From: Nitrospira sp.
GTDB lineage: Bacteria > Nitrospirota > Nitrospiria > Nitrospirales > Nitrospiraceae
Direction of reading: 5' to 3'
DNA length: 64,000 nt
Assembly (NCBI GenBank): GCA_022843785.1
Contig: JALHMZ010000010.1
Location: 1 to 64,000 of the forward strand
How positions within the stretch are numbered: position 1 is the first letter of the stretch; each line of letters starts with the position of its first letter. Made by a program: the position numbers and the translations under genes. This document shows positions 6,662 to 15,017 of this stretch, piece by piece. The notes under the pieces are model-generated. The model worked only from the letters and a program-made list of their open reading frames with translations, was not told the DNA's origin and did no database searches.

Positions 6662-6904
6662 ATGCCGGTGACGGATCGGGCGGTGGATCGGGCGATTCGC
6701 GCGAATCGGGTCTTGCTCTTGAGTGAGCAGGCGACGACGTTGCGCCGGTGTCTGGGCTGTGAGTGTTGGTTTCATTCGACGGGGCCGGATCACCGGCAAT
6801 GCAATCGCTGCAAGGGCAACTTCCGGTCTGTCCGGCGCGGGACGGTGGTGGGGGAGCCGATTCGGAGTGCGCGGCGGAGTCGTGCGATATGGCCGGAGGA
6901 CTGA
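6662..6904 (+). CDS. Small zinc-finger protein
   Basis: This 80-residue basic protein has knuckles CLGC and CNRC about 20 residues apart and an Arg-rich C-terminus, typical of small phage nucleic-acid-binding zinc ribbons. The gene overlaps the next one by 16 bases. Confidence 0.6.
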   Translation: MPVTDRAVDRAIRANRVLLLSEQATTLRRCLGCECWFHSTGPDHRQCNRCKGNFRSVRRGTVVGEPIRSARRSRAIWPED

Positions 6905-7431
6905 GCTGTCCCCGCTGCGCGGGGCTGTTGCTGCCGGATGCGGACGATGCGGCCTATGCCAAGTGTGTGGCCTGTGGGAGATCCTGGACGCCGGAGCAGG
7001 TGGCGCGGCCTCAAGCGGTTGCGGCTCACAGCGAGCCGCTGGTGGGGCCTGAGCTGCAACAGGAAGGGGGAACGATGGGGAAGTGGACTCCGGAAGCCCG
7101 TGCCAAACACCAGCAGCGCATGAAGGACATCTGGGCCAAGAAGCGTACAGGGGGGGGCACGGCTCAGCCTGGCGAGGACGCGGCGTCGGAACGGTGTGGC
7201 GTGGCGGGCTGCAAGAAGCCGAGGCGGGACGATTCGACGCAGTGCGAGCGGCATTACCAGAAATCGCTGCGGAACAATCTCAAGTATCGGGAAAAAACCA
7301 AGAAGGCGCTGAACGGGAGCGGGACCGATTGGAAATCACAGGCACTGTCGGCGCTGGTCTCGCAGCGTGAGACGTTGACGGCCAAGATTCAGGAGATCGA
7401 CACGGTGATGACGGCGATTCAGGGGATGTAG
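6889..7431 (+). CDS. Zinc-ribbon / basic protein, possible internal start
   Basis: The 180-residue frame has a CPRC/CVAC zinc ribbon in its first 35 residues. It also has a basic C-terminal part with CGVAGC, a further C and H, and a helical end. A strong ribosome site (AGGAAGGGGG) lies right before ATG 7075, which would yield the last 118 residues alone. Either one fused protein or two products from one frame are possible. The C-terminal part resembles small phage DNA-binding proteins; function unknown. Confidence 0.55.
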   Translation: MAGGLSCPRCAGLLLPDADDAAYAKCVACGRSWTPEQVARPQAVAAHSEPLVGPELQQEGGTMGKWTPEARAKHQQRMKDIWAKKRTGGGTAQPGEDAASERCGVAGCKKPRRDDSTQCERHYQKSLRNNLKYREKTKKALNGSGTDWKSQALSALVSQRETLTAKIQEIDTVMTAIQGM

Positions 7432-7443
7432 GAGGGGCGCGGA

Positions 7444-7593
7444 ATGCGGCTCGGGGATTGGGTGGTGACGGTGAGTCTGGCGCTGAATGTGGCTTCGATG
7501 CTGGCGTATGCCTGGCAAGGCCACTGGCCCTATGTGCTCTACTTTCTCGGCGCGGTGGCGATCAACTCGTCGATCATCTGGGGGCTGCGGTGA
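7444..7593 (+). CDS. Small membrane protein
   Basis: This 49-residue protein has two predicted hydrophobic segments (VVTVSLALNVASMLAYAW and YVLYFLGAVAINSSIIWGL). GTAGGAGGGG lies before ATG 7444. Its stop overlaps the GTG of the next gene. Confidence 0.55.
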   Translation: MRLGDWVVTVSLALNVASMLAYAWQGHWPYVLYFLGAVAINSSIIWGLR

Positions 7594-7856
7594 AGAATAA
7601 ACTGATCGATCTGAACAATCATTTGTTCGAGCAGCTGGAACGGCTGAACGACGAGAGCATGACCCCGGAGCAAATCGCCAAAGAGGTCACCCGGACCGAT
7701 GCCATGGTGAAGGTGAGTGAGCAGATCATCTCGAACGCGACCATCGCGTTGCGGGGCGCGGAGCTGCTCGCTGAATACGGGGGAACAGGCAAATTCGAGC
7801 ACATGTTGCCGATGGTGGGGAGTGACCCCAAGGTCATCGAGGGCCCCAAGAAATGA
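7590..7856 (+). CDS. Conserved phage helical protein
   Basis: This 88-residue protein starts with GTG 7590 inside the preceding stop (GTGA). The opening KNKLIDLNNHLFEQLERLNDE matches a conserved but uncharacterised family that I recall next to HNH proteins in phages of Gram-negative bacteria, as here. Predicted all-helical. Confidence 0.65.
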   Translation: MKNKLIDLNNHLFEQLERLNDESMTPEQIAKEVTRTDAMVKVSEQIISNATIALRGAELLAEYGGTGKFEHMLPMVGSDPKVIEGPKK

Positions 7857-8491
7857 GAGGCCGGACTATTCCGTACTCGCCCGAGGAACTGGCCTGGATC
7901 AAGGATTATGCAGCTCTGCCGCGCCGTGCGGCGCATGCCGCGTTCTGTGAGCGATTTAGGCGCACGGACATCAGTCTCGACAATTTCAAGGCGCTGTGCA
8001 CGAGAAACGGCTGGACCACCGGCCGCACCGGGTGCTTCCCCAAAGGCCACGCGCCAGCCAATAAGGGGCAGCGGATGCCCTATCATCCTAACAGCGCGAA
8101 GACCCAATTCAAGAAGGGCGAATTACCCCACAACACAAAATTTCTCGGCCATGAGCGCGTGACAATCGATGGCTATGTCGAAATCAGCGTGGCAGAAACC
8201 AACCCGCATACAGGCTTCGGACGCCGGTACATGCTCAAACACCGATATCTGTGGGAACAGCATCATGGCCCCGTTCCCGATGGACACTGCCTGAAATGTC
8301 GCGACGGGAACCGGCTCAATACGGACCCGTCGAATTGGGTGGCGATCCCGCGTGCCTTGTTGCCATTTCTGAATGGGCACCGTGGGCCGCACTACGACCA
8401 GGCCGCGCCGGAAGTGAAGCCTGCCATCCTCACGCTGGCGAAGCTGAAACACGCCCGCTTTTCAAAAACCACTGCGAAGGAGATGCGATGA
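7853..8491 (+). CDS. HNH endonuclease family protein
   Basis: This 212-residue protein has an N-terminal DNA-binding-like segment (residues 1-50), a Lys/Gly-rich linker (FPKGHAPANKGQ) and an HNH_3-type core, LKHRYLWEQHHGPVPDGH followed by CRDGNRLNTDPSNW. The core matches free-standing phage HNH nucleases that cut or nick DNA. It is coupled to the genes on both sides by 4-base overlaps. It may be a homing enzyme or take part in replication; I cannot tell. Confidence 0.78.
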   Translation: MRGRTIPYSPEELAWIKDYAALPRRAAHAAFCERFRRTDISLDNFKALCTRNGWTTGRTGCFPKGHAPANKGQRMPYHPNSAKTQFKKGELPHNTKFLGHERVTIDGYVEISVAETNPHTGFGRRYMLKHRYLWEQHHGPVPDGHCLKCRDGNRLNTDPSNWVAIPRALLPFLNGHRGPHYDQAAPEVKPAILTLAKLKHARFSKTTAKEMR

Positions 8492-10062
8492 ATGACATCC
8501 GGAGTGTCAATCAGGAGGGTGTGACGCCTATGGAGACCACGCGGTACCGGTATGCGGAGATCGATAGTCAGGCCGTGCGCGAGTCAGTGCATAACCCTCG
8601 CCGGCATTTCGACGAGGCGAAGCTGAAGGAGTTGGCCGACAACATCGGCCAGGTCGGCATTCTGACGCCGCTGATCGTGCGGCCGGATCCGGATTCCACA
8701 CCGAAGGCGCCGCGGTACGAAATCGCCGCCGGGCATCGCCGGTACCGGGCGGCGAAATTGGCGAAGCTGTCGGTGCTGCCCTGTCTCGTGCGGGAGATGA
8801 GCGATCAGGAGTTCATGGAGGTGCTCAACATTGAGAACCTGCAGCGTGAAGGCCTGCATCCGCTCGATGAGGCGAAGGGCTACGAGATGCTGCTGGCGGC
8901 GCCGTACAAGATGAGCGTCGAGCGGATCGCCGAGAAGGTGGGGCGGTCGGACAAGTATGTCTACGATCGCGTGAAGCTCTTGCAGCTTAACAAAGAGGCG
9001 CGCGGGCTGTTTTGGGCGGGGCAGATCGAGGCGGGGCACGCGATCCTGCTGGCGCGGCTCACGCCTGAGCAGCAGGCACAGGTGATCGGGACGAAGGCCA
9101 ACACGTACCAGGATGGAGGCCTGTTGCAGGTGTCGCATGATCTCTATGCGGAGGATGACGGCCGCGACGAGCCGGACTACAAGGCGGTGAGCGTGCGCGA
9201 GCTGGAATCGTGGATCAAGCGCCATATCCGCTTCAATGCGACGAAGGCCGATAGTTTTCTCTTCCCCGAGACCGTGGAGAAGGTGACAGAGGCGACGGAG
9301 GGCAAGAAGAAGATCATCGAAATCACGCGGGAATATCTGGCGAGCGATGAAGTCCGCCAGGCAGGCGATACTCGAGTGTACGGGGAACGCGCGTGGAAGC
9401 GGGCCGATGGGCAAGAGGGATCCAAGACGTGCGAGCGATCGGTGCTCGGCGTCATCGCGTCTGGCCATGGACAAGGGCAAGCGTTCCAGGTCTGCATCAA
9501 CAAAGACCGCTGCACGGTGCATTGGGGCGCCGAGATCAAGGCCCGGGAGAAACGGGCAAAGGCGACGCCGGAGGAACGGGCACAGGTCGATGCCTCCCGT
9601 GAGGCGCAACAAAAGAAACAGCAAGAGGATTACGAGCGAGAGCAGCGGAAGCGTGCGGAGTGGACGAAGCTCTTGCCCGCGATCATGACAGTCGTGGAAT
9701 TCAAGCTAAAGACCATCTCGACGAAGGCGACCGGGCCGCTCGCCGATTTGTTGATTGAGCCCTTGAGTGGTTGGGGGCGCGCCAAGACTTCGCTGAAGCG
9801 CGGGACCACAGCTGATGACCTGATCCGGTATCTGGCAGCTCTGGCCATCGGCAATCAGGTGCGGCAGTGGGATGCGTATGAGAAATTTCCCAAGGTGGCG
9901 AAGGCGCTCGGCATCGATCTGTCGTCAGTTCTGCCGGCAAAGCCCGTGCAGACGTCTGCAGAGGATGCGGAGGAGGAGGAAGTCCGGAGAGAAAACCGCA
10001 GGGGAAATGCGAAAGGGCAGGCGATCGAGAAGCGCCGGGGGAAGAAAGGCAAGGCGGCGTAA
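8488..10062 (+). CDS. ParB/Spo0J-like DNA-binding protein
   Basis: This 524-residue protein carries the ParB N-terminal motifs: NPRR (36-39) and IGQVGILTPLIVRP, AGHRRYRAA (81-89) and ENLQRE (116-121), with an HTH around 142-166. The large C-terminal part is highly charged and contains a C-x5-C-x7-C-like cluster near residue 310-350. No ParA gene is present, so plasmid-type partition is unlikely; the protein more likely acts in phage DNA metabolism or transcription just upstream of the replication gene. An alternative start at 8530 also has an AGGAGG site. Confidence 0.82.
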   Translation: MNDIRSVNQEGVTPMETTRYRYAEIDSQAVRESVHNPRRHFDEAKLKELADNIGQVGILTPLIVRPDPDSTPKAPRYEIAAGHRRYRAAKLAKLSVLPCLVREMSDQEFMEVLNIENLQREGLHPLDEAKGYEMLLAAPYKMSVERIAEKVGRSDKYVYDRVKLLQLNKEARGLFWAGQIEAGHAILLARLTPEQQAQVIGTKANTYQDGGLLQVSHDLYAEDDGRDEPDYKAVSVRELESWIKRHIRFNATKADSFLFPETVEKVTEATEGKKKIIEITREYLASDEVRQAGDTRVYGERAWKRADGQEGSKTCERSVLGVIASGHGQGQAFQVCINKDRCTVHWGAEIKAREKRAKATPEERAQVDASREAQQKKQQEDYEREQRKRAEWTKLLPAIMTVVEFKLKTISTKATGPLADLLIEPLSGWGRAKTSLKRGTTADDLIRYLAALAIGNQVRQWDAYEKFPKVAKALGIDLSSVLPAKPVQTSAEDAEEEEVRRENRRGNAKGQAIEKRRGKKGKAA

Positions 10063-10334
10063 TGCACAGCTGCCCGGAATGCGGCCAGGCCTGTGATTGT
10101 GGCGGGGACATCGACGATATGCTCTGGGGTGATGATTCGGAAGAGGCGCTCGCGTGTGAACACCTGTGCGGGCCGGAGATGGACGATCTGGAGGACCTGG
10201 GGATGCCGGGATTTGAGGACGACGGCCAGCCACGCTGCCGGATGTGTGGTTGCACGGAAGATCGGGCCTGTGACGGCGGGTGTGTCTGGGCTACGGCGGA
10301 TCTCTGTAGCCGCTGTGTGGTGGTGGCGCAATGA
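10062..10334 (+). CDS. Cys-rich zinc-binding protein
   Basis: This 90-residue acidic protein has an N-terminal CPEC...CDC and a C-terminal CRMCGCTEDRACDGGCVWA segment ending in LCSRC. The second part is a pattern common next to ParB-like genes in phages. It probably binds zinc. It overlaps the ParB-like stop codon (TAATG). Confidence 0.65.
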   Translation: MHSCPECGQACDCGGDIDDMLWGDDSEEALACEHLCGPEMDDLEDLGMPGFEDDGQPRCRMCGCTEDRACDGGCVWATADLCSRCVVVAQ

Positions 10335-10346
10335 GGTGTTGGCACT

Positions 10347-11072
10347 ATGAGTGTTGAGGCGATGACGTGGGCATTTACTGTGGACCTGAAACCGTGTCCC
10401 AAAAGTGTGCTGGTGGCGTTGGCGAATCGAGCCGATGAGGACGGGTACTGCTGGCCTGGCCTGGAGGATTTGGAGCGCCGCACGGGATGGAAACGGCGGG
10501 CGATCCAGATGGCCATCAAACACCTGGTCGAGTGTCAGCTGATCACCGTCTCTCCACGGTTTCAGGCCTCCGCTCGACAGGATTCAAACCTCTATCGGCT
10601 GGAGGTGGAGGGTGCACCACATGCACGGGGGAGGGTGCACCAGGTGCACGGGGAGGGTGCACCACATGCACGGGGGAGGGTGCACCAGGTGCACGGGGAG
10701 GGTGCACCACATGCACCCAAATCTTCATCCGAACAGTCATCTGAACAATCATCTGAACATTGTCCGGCTCGTCAGCCGGACGGCGTAGATGCCTCGTGGT
10801 CCGTTGCGGAAGGGATTCTGGATTTTCTCAACCGCAAGACCGGACGGCGCTTCCCGGCACGGCACCCGAACAAAGATCCGACCAAGAGCCTGCGGATGGT
10901 CCATGCGCTGCTCAAGCGAGGCTACACGGAGCAGCAGGTGCGGCAGGTGGTGGGGAATCGGTTGGTGCGGTGGGAGACGGATGCGAAGATGAAAGAATTT
11001 CTGCGGCCGAAAACACTCTTCGGTCCTGAGAATTTCGAGCAGTATCTCGGCCAGGTGGGAGCGACCGGCTGA
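10347..11072 (+). CDS. Replication initiator (HTH + phage C-terminal domain)
   Basis: This 241-residue protein has a winged-helix domain (residues 1-85, with GLEDLERRTGWKRRAIQMAI) and a C-terminal domain (about 153-237: LNRKTGRRF ... FLRPKTLFGPENFEQYL) matching the phage replication C-terminal family Phg_2220_C. Between them lies a low-complexity linker of APHARGRVHQVHGEG repeats and SSEQ repeats. The linker is the translation of DNA iterons, so the gene carries its own origin, as lambda gene O does. It should bind the iterons and load the host helicase (inference from architecture). Confidence 0.8.
   Translation: MSVEAMTWAFTVDLKPCPKSVLVALANRADEDGYCWPGLEDLERRTGWKRRAIQMAIKHLVECQLITVSPRFQASARQDSNLYRLEVEGAPHARGRVHQVHGEGAPHARGRVHQVHGEGAPHAPKSSSEQSSEQSSEHCPARQPDGVDASWSVAEGILDFLNRKTGRRFPARHPNKDPTKSLRMVHALLKRGYTEQQVRQVVGNRLVRWETDAKMKEFLRPKTLFGPENFEQYLGQVGATG
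10610..10781. other. Putative phage replication origin inside the initiator gene
   Basis: Five 20-base iterons start at 10610, 10633, 10655, 10678 and 10700. They alternate between GGGTGCACCACATGCACGGG and GGGTGCACCAGGTGCACGGG; the latter contains the perfect palindrome GTGCACC-A-GGTGCAC. Spacing of 22-23 bases is about two helix turns. They are followed by an AT-richer stretch with 12-base TCATCTGAACAA repeats (10719-10761) and a perfect 8-bp hairpin GTCCGGCT-CGTC-AGCCGGAC (10762-10781). Iterons then an AT-rich region inside the initiator gene is the lambda ori plan. Confidence 0.72.
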
Positions 11073-11494
11073 TGCAATGCCCAAAGTGCGAGAGTGACAT
11101 GACGGGGCGGACCTGCGTCTGCGGCTATGAGCAGGCGGTGGCGTTGGTGGTCGGCGGCACGGTCGATCGCAACTGGCGCTTCTGCGAATGGATCGCGTCG
11201 CCGGGGCAACTGTGCCGGGTGCCGGCGGGCGTCGGACGCACGGACGGCCGGGTCGGAGAACGATTCTGTGCGTATCACCAGCATCGCGCAAGGCTCTCGA
11301 CCTACGGGGCGTTTAAGAGCGAGCGGCAGGCGTTTCTCGACTGGGTGGAGCAGTTTCCCGAGGGCACGCGGTATCAGCCGATGCCCGGCATTTGGGACGG
11401 CGATCGTGAGCTGCTGTGGCAGCTGGTGTCGGGTGCGCGTGACTGGGCCAGCTTTGTGATCGAGATGCGTGCGCGTCGACAGGTGGTGAACTGA
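11072..11494 (+). CDS. Zinc-ribbon protein of the replication region
   Basis: This 140-residue protein starts with a rubredoxin-like ribbon CPKC...CVCG, followed by a segment with FCEWIASPGQLC and FCAYHQHR that may form a second metal site. It directly follows the initiator gene with a one-base overlap, the place where helicase-loader genes sit in many phages. I see no AAA+ motif, so loader function is not supported. Confidence 0.55.
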   Translation: MQCPKCESDMTGRTCVCGYEQAVALVVGGTVDRNWRFCEWIASPGQLCRVPAGVGRTDGRVGERFCAYHQHRARLSTYGAFKSERQAFLDWVEQFPEGTRYQPMPGIWDGDRELLWQLVSGARDWASFVIEMRARRQVVN

Positions 11495-11859
11495 TGCCGA
11501 GATTGCCAGGCAGGCCCTGTCCGGTTGCCGGGTGCCCGGTGATTGGTCCCTGTCCAACGCACCAGCGCACGCGACAACCTGGGCCGGTGGTGCCGACCCC
11601 GCGGCTGTACGACGATCGGCGGGGCAGCTCGGCGCAGCGCGGCTACGGCTATGCCTGGCAGAAGCGACGGAAGGAGTTCATCGAGGCACATCCGTATTGC
11701 GCACGGTGTGGTCGACCGACGAAGGAGGTGGATCATAAGTTGCCCCGTCGGCTCGGTGGTAGTGACGACGACAGTAACTTGCAGGGCCTGTGCAGCTGGT
11801 GTCACAAGTCGAAGACAGCCCGCGAGAAAAAATACCTGAGGGGGGTAGGGGGGGGGTGA
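11494..11859 (+). CDS. HNH endonuclease
   Basis: This 121-residue protein has a complete HNH core: YCARCGRPTKEVDHKLPRR, then GSDDDSNLQGLCSWCHKSKT. It has the CxxC, DH, N and CxxCH residues of the McrA-type zinc-HNH fold. HNH proteins of this size near terminase genes (HK97 gp74 type) help terminase cut DNA ends in cos phages; here terminase lies 3.5 kb downstream. The last codons run through two G tracts. Confidence 0.82.
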   Translation: MPRLPGRPCPVAGCPVIGPCPTHQRTRQPGPVVPTPRLYDDRRGSSAQRGYGYAWQKRRKEFIEAHPYCARCGRPTKEVDHKLPRRLGGSDDDSNLQGLCSWCHKSKTAREKKYLRGVGGG

Positions 11860-11957
11860 AATCTCTACAGGTTTCAACTCTAGACCGACTGTCTTCCCTC
11901 AGCGTAGGGGGGCGCGAAATTGGAAAAGAAAAAGGTGATACAGGAGCAGAGCAGATT

Positions 11958-12959
11958 ATGAGCCGGGCGACGGCAATCGAATGGACCGATGAGACGTGGA
12001 ATCCCGTGCGGGGCTGTGCGCTGGTGTCCGCCGGCTGCGCAAATTGCTATGCGATGAAACAGGCCCATCGGTTCAGTGGCGAGGGGATGCCCTACGAGGG
12101 GCTGACCGAGTTGGGCCCGCAGGGGCCACGGTGGACCGGGAAGATAAAGCTGGTCCCAGAGGTCCTGGACGCGCCGTTGCGCTGGCGGAAGCCCAAGCGG
12201 ATCTTCGTGAACTCGATGAGCGATCTGTTTCACGAGGAGGTGCCGGAATGGTTCATCGAAAGCGTGTTTGTGATTATGACTCGTACTCCTCGGCACACGT
12301 ATCAAATACTCACGAAGCGGCCAGAGAGGATGCGCGACTTTATGCAGCGCAACTCTACGGGCGGACGAATCTTTCATCTTGCCGACGATCGCGGGGTTGA
12401 GTCTGGAGTGTGGCCTCGTCCGAATATCTGGCTCGGCGTCTCTGTCGAAGATCAGCAGACGGCCGACGAGCGGATCCCGATTCTGTTGCAGACGCCGGCG
12501 GCGATCCGGTTTGTGAGTGCCGAGCCGTTGCTGGGGCCGGTGGATCTGGAACAGGTGCGAAATACTGCGCTGCTCGCCGAGGGACAAGATTTCCTCAACG
12601 TGCTCAAGCGATATGCCTGGACCTGTACGGGGGCCGAATACTATGACTCGTGCGGAATAGAACCTGGCCTTGATTGGGTCATTGTCGGCGGAGAATCGGG
12701 GCCTGGCGCGAGGCTGTGCGATGTCGCGTGGATTCGCTCGATCGTGGAGCAGTGTCGAGCGGCGGCGGTGCCGGTTTTTGTGAAGCAGTTGGGAGGTAGG
12801 CCGACATATTCAGATCCTGATCATTCGATTGAGTCTGATGGCTGGCCAGATCATGTCCGGTGGGATACACGGAGAGTATGTATCCAGCTCAGTGACAACA
12901 AAGGCGGCGATCCGGCGGAGTGGCCGAAGGATCTGCGCGTGCGGGAGATGCCGCGATGA
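11958..12959 (+). CDS. DUF5131 / phage Gp37-Gp68 family protein
   Basis: This 333-residue protein opens IEWTDETWNPVRGC and continues CANCYA, then ILTKRPERM, NIWLGVSVEDQQ, FVSAEPLLGP and VIVGGESGPGAR, all hallmarks of the DUF5131 (Gp37Gp68) family. The spaced Cys suggest a metal or Fe-S site reminiscent of radical SAM proteins; the reaction is not known to me. Start ATG 11958 follows AGGAG by 11 bases; an upstream in-frame GTG at 11856 overlapping the HNH stop is an alternative. Confidence 0.75.
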   Translation: MSRATAIEWTDETWNPVRGCALVSAGCANCYAMKQAHRFSGEGMPYEGLTELGPQGPRWTGKIKLVPEVLDAPLRWRKPKRIFVNSMSDLFHEEVPEWFIESVFVIMTRTPRHTYQILTKRPERMRDFMQRNSTGGRIFHLADDRGVESGVWPRPNIWLGVSVEDQQTADERIPILLQTPAAIRFVSAEPLLGPVDLEQVRNTALLAEGQDFLNVLKRYAWTCTGAEYYDSCGIEPGLDWVIVGGESGPGARLCDVAWIRSIVEQCRAAAVPVFVKQLGGRPTYSDPDHSIESDGWPDHVRWDTRRVCIQLSDNKGGDPAEWPKDLRVREMPR

Positions 12960-13315
12960 TGCTATCTGGCGAGCAGCTTCGTATTCTTCGACACATGCTC
13001 GGCGTGGATGATCCGCGTCGACGAAGCATTGAGCCGTATCGCAACTACTACTGCGCGAACCCTGGAGATCCGGCGCTGTTGGAGTTGGAGCGTCTCGGTG
13101 CGGTGCGTCAGTACGCCGGCCATAGCGGGTATCACTGGTACACCACAACGGAACAGGGCAAAGACGCGGCGCTACAGAGCGCCATGCAGCGGAGAAGGCC
13201 GAAGGCTGCACGGGTCTATGAGGTGTTTCTCGACAGCAAAGACTGCCATCCGGATCTCACGTTCAAGGAGTTTTTGACGAACCCATATTTTGCAGAGGCG
13301 AGACAGCGAGCATAG
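12956..13315 (+). CDS. Conserved phage protein
   Basis: This 119-residue protein begins MMLSGEQLRILRHMLGVDDP and contains NYYCANPGDP and YHWYTTTEQGKDAA, an arrangement I associate with an uncharacterised phage family. The middle part looks like a small winged-helix/PadR-like element followed by 'TTEQGK'. It overlaps the DUF5131 stop by 4 bases. Confidence 0.62.
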   Translation: MMLSGEQLRILRHMLGVDDPRRRSIEPYRNYYCANPGDPALLELERLGAVRQYAGHSGYHWYTTTEQGKDAALQSAMQRRRPKAARVYEVFLDSKDCHPDLTFKEFLTNPYFAEARQRA

Positions 13316-13326
13316 GAGTGGCCGAA

Positions 13327-13647
13327 ATGAAAGAACGAGAACTACGGGCGCATGCGACGTGTTCGATGTGCCGGAAGAAGATCGGCGAATCCGGGATGCC
13401 GCTGTTTTACCGTGTCACCATCGAACGGTTTGGCGTCAAGCTGGACGCGGTTCGGCGGCAAACCGGTCTGGAGATGATGCTCAACGGCCATGTGGCCATC
13501 GCGCAGGCTATGAGCCCAGACGAAGATATGGCCGTGCCAGTGATGGAGAAGCTCGTCCTGGTCGTCTGTGAGACGTGCTCGACTATGCGCTCGTGCTGCG
13601 TGGCAAGCCTTGCCGAGCGGGAATCAACGGTGGAGTGGTCGCGATGA
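13327..13647 (+). CDS. Conserved phage protein with Cys pairs
   Basis: This 106-residue protein has CSMC near the N-terminus and CETC...SCC near the C-terminus, which could together bind zinc. Start ATG 13327 is set by AGGAG at 13314-13318; a GTG at 13318 lies within that site. It shares a 4-base overlap with the next gene. Function unknown. Confidence 0.6.
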   Translation: MKERELRAHATCSMCRKKIGESGMPLFYRVTIERFGVKLDAVRRQTGLEMMLNGHVAIAQAMSPDEDMAVPVMEKLVLVVCETCSTMRSCCVASLAERESTVEWSR

Positions 13648-14078
13648 TCCACGACATCATCAAACCTTTGGCGCCGAGCTGCGAGGGTTGGATCGGCGGC
13701 GACGACGTGCGGCACCTCATGCGCAGTGCATTCCCACTGACGGCCTGGTCGCATCCGCAGTTGCAGCTCTTCGTGTTGAGCGCGGTGGAAGTGGCCAGCG
13801 ACACTGATGGCGTGTCTCGTGGGCCGGAATATCACCTGAGCGTGTCGAAGCAGTACGAGCGTGGGGTGCCGTCGCGGTGTTCGGCCGAAGAGGGCGCCCT
13901 GGTGTTGCAGACCTTCGGCGGCCTCGATGGCTGGGAAGAAGACAACCACGTCCCCAACGGCAACGTGCGGAACTATTGGCGGGCGGTAGCTGAAAACATG
14001 GTCGGGCGCGAGTGTGCCTGTAAAGAGACGGAGCATCGTGTGGTGGAAGGTGATTTTGAGTATCGTCCGTTGGCGTAA
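13644..14078 (+). CDS. Hypothetical phage protein
   Basis: This 144-residue protein opens MIHDIIKPLAPSCEGWIGGDDVRHL. It has scattered His and Cys but no motif I recognise. It closes the tightly coupled run that starts at 11072; about 50 bases without a gene follow. Confidence 0.55.
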   Translation: MIHDIIKPLAPSCEGWIGGDDVRHLMRSAFPLTAWSHPQLQLFVLSAVEVASDTDGVSRGPEYHLSVSKQYERGVPSRCSAEEGALVLQTFGGLDGWEEDNHVPNGNVRNYWRAVAENMVGRECACKETEHRVVEGDFEYRPLA

Positions 14079-14127
14079 GCGGTTGTCCTAGCGATCTCAA
14101 CGGAGACAATTGAGAGGAGGCGAAACG

Positions 14128-14349
14128 ATGATTGAGATGGCAAGTGAATTGAAACTCACGGTCTCGCTAGATCGTGGGATTCATGAAGCTCTGCGTTTGT
14201 TAATTCAGCAGTTCCACAATTCGAAAGGTATTAAGGTCAACAGCGTGCAGCTCAAGTGGACGGACGTAACAGCAGTTGGGCAGATCTCAAGATCCTATGT
14301 CCTGGATTCTGTCACGATCGAATCCGAGGACAGGGGGAACACGGCATGA
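14128..14349 (+). CDS. Hypothetical protein
   Basis: This 73-residue protein has an excellent ribosome site (AGAGGAGG) before ATG 14128. It has a beta-rich and helical mix without recognised motif and a more A/T-rich coding sequence than its neighbours. It overlaps the ASCH gene start by 4 bases. Confidence 0.58.
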   Translation: MIEMASELKLTVSLDRGIHEALRLLIQQFHNSKGIKVNSVQLKWTDVTAVGQISRSYVLDSVTIESEDRGNTA

Positions 14350-15017
14350 ACTCTCTCCTCATGACCGCCGAGAACGGCCAGAAGGTCTATGACCGGGTGA
14401 AGACGCAGACGCGGCGGATACTGAGATGGCCGCTGTACGGCAAGCGCGATGGCGGGAAGCGCCGGATATTCTTTGCTGAAGATATTGACGATGTGCGTCG
14501 CCTCATCGTGTCGCCCGGCCGGCATCCGAATCAGTGCGTGGTGTTGCCCTATCGTGTCGGCGAGAGGCGGTATATTCGGGAGCCGCATTATCTCTATGGC
14601 CGGTGGAAGCGGGACGGGAAAACGAAGACCGGCAAGCCGAAGTATCGGTTTATTGCCGATCGGTCGAAGGGGGCCTGCTATCCAAACAATCCGCCGCCGC
14701 GGATCTGCACTCGGAAGAGCGCCGTCGGCTGGTTCCGTCGCCCGGGGATGTTCATGTTCGAATGGGCTGCGCGGACCATCGTGGAGATTACCGAGGTCCG
14801 GATCCAGCGGGTGCAGGAGATCAGCGAAGAGGATGCGATTGCAGAAGGGGTGCTATATACGGGCGACCGTATCCAAGATGGAAAGAAGTGTTCGGGAGCG
14901 ATCAGCGTTCAGGCCCGATTCAAACAGCTCTGGGACTCCGAGGATATCCACGGCGCCGGCGCGTGGGAGCGAAACGACTGGGTGTGGGCAGTGACGATGA
15001 GGAGGGTGGTGTTATGA
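14346..15017 (+). CDS. ASCH-domain protein
   Basis: This 223-residue protein has an early TQTRRIL segment, a middle REPHYLYG strand and a C-terminal FKQLWDSEDIHGAGAWERNDWVWAV. The whole fits the ASCH (PUA-like) fold of phage 'morphogenetic' proteins. ASCH domains bind RNA or modified nucleotides; the phage role is unknown. The gene sits at the border between early and packaging genes. Confidence 0.72.
   Translation: MNSLLMTAENGQKVYDRVKTQTRRILRWPLYGKRDGGKRRIFFAEDIDDVRRLIVSPGRHPNQCVVLPYRVGERRYIREPHYLYGRWKRDGKTKTGKPKYRFIADRSKGACYPNNPPPRICTRKSAVGWFRRPGMFMFEWAARTIVEITEVRIQRVQEISEEDAIAEGVLYTGDRIQDGKKCSGAISVQARFKQLWDSEDIHGAGAWERNDWVWAVTMRRVVL

Noticed and set aside
8584..9624. Long reverse-strand frame (346 codons) opposite the ParB-like gene
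   Set aside because: It is the antisense shadow of a G+C-rich gene with clear ParB motifs; it is Leu/Arg/His-rich with no ribosome site or recognisable motif.
8488..10062. Plasmid-type partition system / phage-plasmid
   Set aside because: Only a ParB-like protein is present, no ParA and no parS-like array, and the element has an integrase and att sites.
10610..10720. CRISPR-like array
   Set aside because: Five repeats with 2-3-base spacing and alternating types, in frame inside a replication gene, are iterons; there are no spacers and no cas genes.
11494..11859. Group I intron or homing insertion around the HNH gene
   Set aside because: The HNH gene is a free-standing, tightly coupled operon member, and neither neighbour is interrupted.
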